NCBI GenBank assembly: GCA_046153015.1
Contig: JBJXGF010000182.1
Span: 1 to 9,707, forward strand
Direction: 5' to 3'
Source: JBJXGF01 sp046153015
GTDB taxonomy: Bacteria; Actinomycetota; Acidimicrobiia; Acidimicrobiales; CAIXPF01
DNA: 9,707 bases
Shown here: positions 3,948 to 9,707 of the stretch, piece by piece
Layout of the letters: the number at the start of each line of letters is the position of its first letter
Position numbering within the stretch: the stretch's first letter is position 1
The notes under the pieces: generated by a model
What the model saw: the letters and a program-made list of their open reading frames with translations, nothing else
Told to the model about the DNA's origin: nothing
The model's database searches: none
Program-made: the position numbers and the translations under genes

Positions 3948-6509
3948 ATGCTGCGCTTCACCCTCAAGAGCCTGCTCGCCCGCAAGGTCCGTCTCGCACT
4001 CACCGCGGTGGCGATCGTGCTGGGCGTGAGCTTCATGGCCGGCACGATGGTGCTCACCGATACGATCGGCTCGAGCTTCGACCGGCTCTTCGCCCAGGTC
4101 AACCAGGGCATCGACGCGGTGGCGCGTTCGAGTGAATCGGTCGAGGCCGGCTTCGGCGTGGAGGTCCGCGGCCGCGTCGCACAACAGGTGGTCGACCAGG
4201 TCGCCTCGGCCCCGGGCGTCGCCGCCGCCGAAGGTCAGATCCAGGGCTTCGCCCAGGTGGTCGGCGCCGACGGCGAAGCGGTCGGCAACCCGGGTCAGGG
4301 CCCGCCGACGTTCGGGCTGAACTGGACCGAGCACGACGAGGTGAACCCCATGCGGCTGCTGCCCGGCAGCCGCGCCCCGGCGGCCGACGACGAGATCGCG
4401 CTCGACAAGCACACCGCCGATCTCGGCAAGTTGAACGTGGGCGACCAGGTCACCGTGCTCACGAAGAACGAGCCCCGCCAGTTCGAGCTGGTGGGCGTGG
4501 CCAAGTTCGGCAGCGCGGACAGCGCCGGCGGCGCGTCGCTCGTGTTCTTCACCAGCCGGACGGCTCAGGCGCTGCTGGCGGAGCCGGGCGCCTTCGACAG
4601 CGTGCTGGCCATCGCCGAGGACGGCGTGAGCCAGGCCGAGCTGAAGGCGAGCATCCAGGCCGAGGTGGACTCGGGCCAGGTGGAGGTGCTGACCGGGGCC
4701 GAGTTCACCAAGGAGAACCAAGACCAGATCGCGCAGGGGCTCAGCTTCTTCAACGTGTTCCTGCTGGTCTTCGCCCTGGTGGCGCTGTTCGTGGGCTCGT
4801 TCATCATCTACAACACGTTCTCGATCATCGTCGCCCAGCGCGCCCGGCAGGACGCCCTGCTGCGGGCGCTCGGCGCGTCCCGCCGGCAGGTGGCGGTGTC
4901 GGTGCTGCTCGAAGCGCTCGCCACCGGGCTGGCCGCCTCCGTCGTGGGGATCGTGGTCGGCCTCGGGATGGCGCTGCTGCTCAAGGCGGTGCTCGGGGCC
5001 TTCGGCATCGACCTGCCCGCCGGCGGGCTCACGCTGCGGCCGCGCACGATCGGGTGGGCGATGCTGGCCGGTGTCGGGGTCACGGTCGTGGCGTCGCTGG
5101 TGCCCTCGCTGCGGGCCAGCCGTGCGGCGCCGGTGGCCGCGATCAGCGGCGCCAGCGGCGACCGGTCCTCCTCGTCGCTCGTGCGCATCGTCGTCGGCGG
5201 CGTGGTGGTCGCGCTCGGGCTCGGCCTGCTCGCCAGCGGGCTGCTCGGCGGCGGGAGCCAGGCCGCCGCGCAGGTGGGCGCCGGCGCCGCCATCACCTTC
5301 CTCGGGGTGGCCGTGCTCGGCCCAGTCATCGCCCGCCCGGTGAGCACGGTGCTCGGCGCCGTGCCGGCCCGGCTGCGGGGGATGCCCGGCGTGCTCGCCC
5401 GGGAGAACGCCAAGCGCAACCCGAAGCGCACCTCGGCCACCGCCGCGGCGCTGATGATCGGCGTCGGCATCGTCACCTTCATCACCGTGTTCGCCCAGTC
5501 GACCAAGGCGACGATCAACGCCACCGTGGACGACGCGTTCGGTGGGGACTTCGCCGTGACCAGCAACAACCAGGGATTCGGCGGGCTGTCGCCTCAGCTG
5601 GCGGCCGAGCTGCGCTCCCGCCCTGAGCTCGGCGCGGTGTCGGCGCTGCGCGGCGGCGTGGCGGAGGTGGCCGGCAAGGGCCGGTTCCTCACCACGATCG
5701 ACCCGAACACCTTCGACAGCGTCTTCGACGTCGAGGTGGTGTCGGGCTCGCTGCGAGACCTCGGCGCCGACGGCTTCGCCATCGACGAGCGCACCGCCAA
5801 GGACAAGGGCTGGACGATCGGCACGCAGGTCGACGCCCGCTTCCCCGACTCGGGGGCCAAGACCCTCACGCTGCGGGCCATCTACGACGAGCTCCCGAGC
5901 CTGGGCGGGGCGGGCGCCTACCTCATCGGCCTGCCCGCCTACGAGGCGAACTTCGCCGACGCCTTCGACTCGCAGATCTTCGTGCGCACGGCCGACGGCG
6001 TGAGCGACGAGGCGGCCCGGGCGGTGCTCGAGGAGGTCGCGGGCCCGTACGCCAACGCGCAGGTGCAGGACCGGACCGACGTGAAGGAGGCCGCCGCCGC
6101 GCAGGTCAACCAGCTGCTCGGGCTGATTTTCGTGATGCTGATCCTCGCCATCGTCATCGCCCTGTTCGGCATCGCCAACACGCTCGGCCTGTCGATCATC
6201 GAACGCACGCGGGAGCTCGGCCTGCTGCGGGCGGTGGGCATGACCCGGCCCCAGGTGCGCTCGACCGTGCGCTGGGAGTCGGTGATCATCGCCCTCCTCG
6301 GGGCCCTGTTGGGGCTCGGCATCGGCGTCTTTTTCGGGTGGGCGATCATCACCTCGCTCCGAGACGAGGGCTTCGACGTGTTGGCCGTGCCCGTCCCGCT
6401 GCTGGTCGTGATCGGGGTGCTGGCCGCGCTGGCCGGGGTCGCCGCCGCGGTCTTCCCGGCCATGCGGGCCTCTCGCCTCGACGTGCTCGACGCGATCGCC
6501 CACGAGTAG
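3948..6509 (+). CDS. FtsX/MacB-type ABC transporter permease with two FtsX domains
   Basis: An 853-residue membrane subunit of the preceding ATPase. By eye it has about ten transmembrane helices: near 16-36, 266-293, 316-350, 367-389, 411-434, 442-464, 496-517, 721-749, 777-804 and 814-838. Large extracytoplasmic (MacB_PCD-like) regions lie between helices 1 and 2 (about 40-265) and between 7 and 8 (about 520-720). Each half ends in an FtsX core. The cytoplasmic coupling motifs are RARQDALLRALGASRRQV (298-315) and RTRELGLLRAVGMTRPQV (753-770). This duplicated architecture is common in actinobacterial exporters, often annotated as lipoprotein, peptide or antimicrobial-peptide transporters. It probably works by mechanotransmission or extraction from the outer leaflet rather than as a classical channel. 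The start ATG has GGAAGG 11 nt upstream. No adaptor (MacA-like) or two-component gene is adjacent, so the substrate is open. Confidence 0.93.
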   Translation: MLRFTLKSLLARKVRLALTAVAIVLGVSFMAGTMVLTDTIGSSFDRLFAQVNQGIDAVARSSESVEAGFGVEVRGRVAQQVVDQVASAPGVAAAEGQIQGFAQVVGADGEAVGNPGQGPPTFGLNWTEHDEVNPMRLLPGSRAPAADDEIALDKHTADLGKLNVGDQVTVLTKNEPRQFELVGVAKFGSADSAGGASLVFFTSRTAQALLAEPGAFDSVLAIAEDGVSQAELKASIQAEVDSGQVEVLTGAEFTKENQDQIAQGLSFFNVFLLVFALVALFVGSFIIYNTFSIIVAQRARQDALLRALGASRRQVAVSVLLEALATGLAASVVGIVVGLGMALLLKAVLGAFGIDLPAGGLTLRPRTIGWAMLAGVGVTVVASLVPSLRASRAAPVAAISGASGDRSSSSLVRIVVGGVVVALGLGLLASGLLGGGSQAAAQVGAGAAITFLGVAVLGPVIARPVSTVLGAVPARLRGMPGVLARENAKRNPKRTSATAAALMIGVGIVTFITVFAQSTKATINATVDDAFGGDFAVTSNNQGFGGLSPQLAAELRSRPELGAVSALRGGVAEVAGKGRFLTTIDPNTFDSVFDVEVVSGSLRDLGADGFAIDERTAKDKGWTIGTQVDARFPDSGAKTLTLRAIYDELPSLGGAGAYLIGLPAYEANFADAFDSQIFVRTADGVSDEAARAVLEEVAGPYANAQVQDRTDVKEAAAAQVNQLLGLIFVMLILAIVIALFGIANTLGLSIIERTRELGLLRAVGMTRPQVRSTVRWESVIIALLGALLGLGIGVFFGWAIITSLRDEGFDVLAVPVPLLVVIGVLAALAGVAAAVFPAMRASRLDVLDAIAHE

Positions 6510-6523
6510 CGGGCGGCGCTCGG

Positions 6524-6529
6524 TACGAT
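6524..6529 (+). promoter_or_regulatory. -10 box for a probably leaderless GTG start
   Basis: TACGAT lies exactly 7 nt before the GTG at 6537. There is no Shine-Dalgarno sequence in the 27-nt gap after the permease stop. A TANNNT box at this distance puts transcription start at the start codon, the standard leaderless arrangement in actinobacteria. No clear -35 box is visible. This suggests the DhaL-like/recG pair has its own promoter, independent of the ABC operon. Confidence 0.55.
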
Positions 6530-6536
6530 CGCCGCG

Positions 6537-7463
6537 GTGGCTGCACTGGAGGCCTTGGAGGGGCCGCACCTGCAGGCCGTCGTGGAGGCCTTCGCCCGGC
6601 TGCTGCGGTCCCACGAGGCTCGGCTCAACGCGCTCAACGTGTTCCCCGTGGCCGACTCCGACACCGGCTCGAACCTCGCCGCCACGGCGGAGGCGGCCGT
6701 GGCCGCCCTCGCCCGGCGGAGCGGCGGGGCCGTGGCCGACACCGCCGCCGCCTTGGCCGGCGCCGTGTTCGACCACGCCCGCGGCAACTCGGGCACGATC
6801 CTCGCCCAGATCCTGTGGGGCTTCGCGCAGGAGGCGGCCGGGCGCCGCCGCCTCGACGCCGCCGGGCTGGCGGAGGCGCTGGCCGCAGGGGCTCGAGCCG
6901 CGCCGCTGGCGTTGGCGGCGCCGGTGGAGGGCACGATGCTCACCGTCGCCCGCGAGCTGGCCGACGCCGCGCTGGCCGCGGCCGGTTCTGGGGCCGGGGG
7001 CGCGGCGGGGGCGGGGGCGCCGGCGCCGCTGCTCGACGTGCTGGACGCGGCCCGTTTCGCCGCCTATGACTCCCTGGCCCGCACCCCGGAGCTGCTGCCC
7101 GCCCTCGCCGCCGCAGGGGTGGTCGACAGCGGGGGCGCCGGCTACGCGCTGCTGGCCGACGCCTTCCTCGAGGTGGTCGACGGGCGGCGTCCGCCCACGC
7201 CGGCCGGGGCAGCCGGCGCGGCGGGCGCGTCGAGCGGCGCCGCGCCGGCCGTCTACGAGGTGATGTTCCAGCTCCGGGCCACGCTCGACCAGGCGGCGGT
7301 CAAGGCGGCGCTCGGCTCGGTGGGGGACTCGGTCACCGTGGCCGGCGCCGGGCGGCGCTGGATCTGCCACGTGCACACGACCGACATCGGGGCGGCGCTG
7401 GAGGCCGGGCTGCGGTTCGCGCCGCCGACGGCGGTGCGGGTCGAGGCGCTGGTCGAGCGGTGA
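6537..7463 (+). CDS. DhaL/DAK2-domain protein, FakA-like but lacking the C-terminal domain
   Basis: The 308-residue protein has the N-terminal kinase-type domain of the FakA/YloV family. LNALNVFPVADSDTG (30-44) carries the metal-binding Asp40 and Asp42. HARGNSGTILAQIL (80-93), APVEGTMLTVARE (128-140) and the TPELLPAL...GVVDSGGAGY segment (183-203) follow. A middle domain begins near VYEVMFQL (239-246) and ends with HVHTTDIGAALEAGL (278-292). FakA phosphorylates fatty acids bound to a DegV-type FakB partner. Usual members run to about 470-600 residues with a DegV-like C-terminal domain; this one stops just after the middle domain, with recG starting 8 nt later. The family P-D-G-D appears as A-D-S-D, but both acidic residues remain. 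Two Ala/Gly-rich linkers (about 147-165 and 219-238) are low complexity. The start is GTG, probably leaderless. Biochemical function in this organism is not established. Confidence 0.88.
   Translation: MAALEALEGPHLQAVVEAFARLLRSHEARLNALNVFPVADSDTGSNLAATAEAAVAALARRSGGAVADTAAALAGAVFDHARGNSGTILAQILWGFAQEAAGRRRLDAAGLAEALAAGARAAPLALAAPVEGTMLTVARELADAALAAAGSGAGGAAGAGAPAPLLDVLDAARFAAYDSLARTPELLPALAAAGVVDSGGAGYALLADAFLEVVDGRRPPTPAGAAGAAGASSGAAPAVYEVMFQLRATLDQAAVKAALGSVGDSVTVAGAGRRWICHVHTTDIGAALEAGLRFAPPTAVRVEALVER
6990..7017 (+). other. Putative G-quadruplex motif inside the DhaL-like gene
   Basis: Four runs of four or five Gs (6990-6993, 6996-7000, 7007-7011, 7013-7017) are separated by loops of 2, 6 and 1 nt on the coding strand. 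They encode part of an Ala/Gly-rich linker. The run pattern satisfies the common G4 rule with room to spare. Folding in vivo is untested. Confidence 0.55.
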
Positions 7464-7470
7464 GCGCACG

Positions 7471-9606
7471 ATGACCGAGGCGCCGCTCACGTTCGGCGAC
7501 TTCGCGGCCATGAGCACCGCGGTGCTGCGGGGCGTGGGGGAGAAGCGGGCCGCGGCGCTGGCCAAGGCCGACATCGTCAGCGTGCTCGACCTGCTGACCA
7601 CCTACCCGCGCCGCTACCTCGATCGCACCCGCGAGGCCCGCCTGGCCGACCTCGAGCCGGGCGAGGAGGCGATGGCGCTGGTGCGGGTGCGCTCGGTCAG
7701 CAGCCGGCGGACCAAGAACCGCAAGACGATGACCGCCGTCGAGGTCAGCGACGGCGAGGCGCAGCTCCGGCTCACGTTCTTCAACCAGCCGTGGCGGGAG
7801 CGCCAGCTCCATCCCGGCGCCGAGTGCGTGGTGTTCGGCCGCCTCGAGCTCTTCGCCGGGCGCCGCCAGATGACGAACCCGGTGGTGGACCTCGTCGGCA
7901 ACCGCACCGGCCGGATCGTGCCGGTCTACCCGCAGTCCGAGAAGGCCGGGATCACGAGCTGGGACGTCGGCGACTGGATCGAGGAGGCGCTGCGGCGCAG
8001 CGAGAAGCGGGGGATCGCCGATCCGGCGCCGTCCGAGCTGCTGCGCCGCTACGACCTGATCTCCCGGGGCGCGGCGCTCACCCGGATCCACCGCCCGGCG
8101 AGCATGGCCGAGGCCCTCGCCGCCCGGCGGCGGCTGGTGTTCGACGAGCTGCTGCGCGTGCAGCTGGCGCTGGTGCTGCGCAAGCGCCAGCTCGAACGCT
8201 CGACGCCCGGCATTCGCCACACGCCTCACCCGAGCGAGGGGCCGAACCTGCTCGAGCGCTTCTGGGCGCAGCTTCCGTTCCCGCTCACCGGCGCGCAGCG
8301 CCGGGCGGTGGAGGAGATCAACGCCGATCTCGCCGGCCCGCACCCGATGCATCGGCTGCTGCAGGGCGACGTGGGCGCCGGCAAGACCGTGGTGGCGGTT
8401 TCGGCGCTGCTCGTGGCGGTGCAGGGGGGGATGCAGGGCGCGCTGATGGCGCCGACCGAGGTGCTGGCCGAGCAGCACCATCTCGGCATCCGGCGCATGC
8501 TGGAGGGCTTCTCGACCCCGGATCCGGGCACCCTGACCGGTGAGCGGCCGCTGCGCATCGAGCTGCTCACGCACCGCACCGGCGTGGCCGAGCGCCGGCG
8601 AATCCTGGGCGGCCTGGCCTCGGGGGCGGTCGAGCTGGTGGTCGGCACCCACGCCCTGATCCAGGAACGGGTCGAGTTCGCCGCGCTGGGGGTGGCGGTG
8701 ATCGACGAGCAGCACCGTTTCGGGGTCGAGCAGCGGGCGGCGCTGCGGGCGAAGTCGGCCTCGCTCGGGGCGCCCGACGTGCTGGTCATGACGGCCACGC
8801 CGATACCCCGTACGGCGGCGATGACCGTGTACGGAGACCTCGACGTGTCGATCCTCGACGAGCTGCCTCCGGGGCGGACCCCGATCGAGACCCGCTGGGA
8901 GCAGGACGAGGCGCCGGCCTGGGAGGCCGTGCGGGCCGAGGTGGGCGCGGGCCGCCAGGCGTACGTGGTGTGCCCGCTCGTCGACGAGAGCGACAAGCTC
9001 GAGGCCGCGTCGGCCGAGGAGACCTTCGCCCGGCTGGCGGCGGTCGAGCTGAGCGGTCTGCGGCTGGGGCTGCTCCACGGGCGGGTGCCGCCGGCGGACA
9101 AGGAGCAGGTCATGGCCCAGTTCCGGGCCGGGCGGCTCGACGTGCTGGTCGCCACGACCGTGATCGAGGTCGGCGTCGACGTGCCGAACGCGACGGTTAT
9201 GGTGATCCTCGACGCCGACCGGTTCGGCATCAGCCAGCTCCACCAGCTGCGCGGGCGGGTCGGCCGGGGCGAGCATCGGTCGGTCTGCTGGCTGATCGGC
9301 GAGGGCGCCACACCCGAGGCGGAGGAGCGCCTCTCGGCGCTGGTGCGCACCACCGACGGGTTCGAGCTAGCCGAGGTGGATCTGGAGCTGCGCGGCGAGG
9401 GCACGCTGATGGGCGAACGCCAGACGGGGCGAAACGATCTGAAGTTGGCGTCGCTGCGGCGCGACCGGGAGTGGGTCGAGCGGGCCCGCGAGGCGGCCTT
9501 CGAGCTGGTCGGCGACGGCACGGCCCTCTCGGCGCATCCGGCGCTCGCCGCCGAATTGGAGCTGTTCCTCGGCGAAGCCGACGCCGACTTCCTGCTCAAG
9601 TCCTGA
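7471..9606 (+). CDS. recG: ATP-dependent DNA helicase RecG
   Basis: Superfamily 2 helicase that remodels stalled replication forks and branch-migrates Holliday junctions. The 711-residue protein is of normal length. The N-terminal helical region (LRGVGEKRAAAL, 19-30) leads into the wedge/OB domain (about 60-150, with FFNQPW at 103-108). Helicase motifs follow: motif I GDVGAGKT 299-306, Ia MAPTEVLAEQH 326-336, II DEQH 412-415 preceding RFGVEQR, III TATPIPRT 441-448, V TTVIEVGVDVPNA 562-574 and VI QLRGRVGRG 592-600. The RecG-specific C-terminal end is present (LKLASLRRDREWVERARE). ATG 7471 begins 7 nt after the stop of the DhaL-like gene without a good Shine-Dalgarno, implying translational coupling. 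ATG 7510 is an alternative that would remove 13 residues. A run of seven Gs at 8424-8430 is in frame. Confidence 0.97.
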   Translation: MTEAPLTFGDFAAMSTAVLRGVGEKRAAALAKADIVSVLDLLTTYPRRYLDRTREARLADLEPGEEAMALVRVRSVSSRRTKNRKTMTAVEVSDGEAQLRLTFFNQPWRERQLHPGAECVVFGRLELFAGRRQMTNPVVDLVGNRTGRIVPVYPQSEKAGITSWDVGDWIEEALRRSEKRGIADPAPSELLRRYDLISRGAALTRIHRPASMAEALAARRRLVFDELLRVQLALVLRKRQLERSTPGIRHTPHPSEGPNLLERFWAQLPFPLTGAQRRAVEEINADLAGPHPMHRLLQGDVGAGKTVVAVSALLVAVQGGMQGALMAPTEVLAEQHHLGIRRMLEGFSTPDPGTLTGERPLRIELLTHRTGVAERRRILGGLASGAVELVVGTHALIQERVEFAALGVAVIDEQHRFGVEQRAALRAKSASLGAPDVLVMTATPIPRTAAMTVYGDLDVSILDELPPGRTPIETRWEQDEAPAWEAVRAEVGAGRQAYVVCPLVDESDKLEAASAEETFARLAAVELSGLRLGLLHGRVPPADKEQVMAQFRAGRLDVLVATTVIEVGVDVPNATVMVILDADRFGISQLHQLRGRVGRGEHRSVCWLIGEGATPEAEERLSALVRTTDGFELAEVDLELRGEGTLMGERQTGRNDLKLASLRRDREWVERAREAAFELVGDGTALSAHPALAAELELFLGEADADFLLKS

Positions 9607-9612
9607 TCGCTC

Positions 9613-9623
9613 CGCCGAATCGA
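9613..9623 (+). repeat. Copy of the GCCGAATCGA motif downstream of recG
   Basis: CGCCGAATCGA, the same motif as in the palindrome at 1-22 and the array at 113-143. It begins 7 nt past the recG stop, in the loop of a small inverted repeat, CGCTC (9608-9612) with GAGCG (9622-9626). Confidence 0.5.
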
Positions 9624-9631
9624 GCGCCGGC

Positions 9632-9683
9632 GGCTGGCCCCGACTGGCGCGGCGCCGCCAGCCCCGCAGCGCCCCCGCTGGGC
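9632..9683 (+). terminator. Hairpin cluster after recG, possible terminator
   Basis: GGCTGGC (9632-9638) pairs with GCCAGCC (9657-9663). Next comes CAGCG-CCCC-CGCTG (9667-9680), a perfect 5-bp stem with a tetraloop. No T-run follows. The 101 bases from 9607 to the window end contain no ATG or GTG on the plus strand and no recognisable gene; rsmD, a frequent recG neighbour, does not begin here. Confidence 0.4.
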
Positions 9684-9707
9684 AACCATCACGTCCCGAA
9701 ACCGTCG

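Noticed and set aside
4808..5569. Minus-strand frame of 253 codons inside the permease gene
   Set aside because: Ser/Ala/Thr/Pro-rich shadow without a ribosome site or domain; the plus-strand permease is continuous across it.
2982..7601. A 1539-codon open frame on the minus strand, antisense to the ABC operon and the DhaL-like gene
   Set aside because: It is rich in His, Arg, Gly and Glu without domain motifs and mirrors five plus-strand features with clear homology. Long stop-free antisense frames are expected at this G+C content.
7333..9692. Two long minus-strand frames opposite recG (7333-9276 and 8226-9692)
   Set aside because: No recognisable domains, Arg/Ser- or His/Arg-rich composition, and complete overlap with an unmistakable recG.
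9607..9707. Beginning of rsmD, the expected neighbour after recG
   Set aside because: No ATG or GTG on the plus strand in these bases and no matching N-terminal sequence.
1..9707. CRISPR arrays, tRNA or rRNA genes, insertion sequences and integrases
   Set aside because: None seen: the only tandem repeat has 18-bp spacing and three copies, and no transposase- or integrase-like protein is encoded.

Overview
The window is GC-rich DNA (by eye about 70% G+C) and reads as a bacterial chromosome of an actinomycete-like organism, Actinomycetota and possibly an Acidimicrobiia-type lineage. The grounds are the base composition, a GTP-type PEP carboxykinase, an actinobacterial-style degenerate cold-shock-fold protein, a DhaL/DAK2 gene directly followed by recG, and a GTG start placed 7 nt after a TANNNT box, as in leaderless actinobacterial genes. 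The phylum call is fairly secure; the class is a guess.

Layout. Bases 1-149 are non-coding and repeat-rich: a perfect 22-bp palindrome, a GC hairpin, and three copies of GCGCGCCGAA spaced exactly 18 bp. Three minus-strand genes follow: pckG (150-1946), an 80-residue cold-shock-fold-like protein (2061-2303), and an orphan Hcp-family protein (2380-2850). A 299-bp divergent intergenic region (2851-3149) carries candidate promoters and inverted repeats. The remaining genes are on the plus strand. They are a two-gene MacB/LolCDE-type ABC exporter (ATPase 3150-3923; ten-helix FtsX-type permease 3948-6509), a short DhaL/FakA-like protein (6537-7463) and recG (7471-9606). The last 101 bases are non-coding, with hairpins and another copy of the GCCGAATCGA motif seen at base 1.

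Function. pckG is central carbon metabolism (gluconeogenesis/anaplerosis) and recG is replication-fork and recombination repair. The DhaL-like gene is probably the nucleotide-binding half of a fatty-acid-kinase-like protein. The ABC pair is probably a mechanotransmission-type exporter or lipoprotein/peptide transporter of unknown substrate. The Hcp-like protein has no type VI secretion partners in view.

Most of the window is ordinary housekeeping sequence. The items most worth checking are the orphan Hcp protein with a palindrome over its likely promoter, the FakA-like protein that stops before the usual C-terminal domain, and the recurring intergenic GCCGAATC motif. I do not see a clear new multi-gene system.
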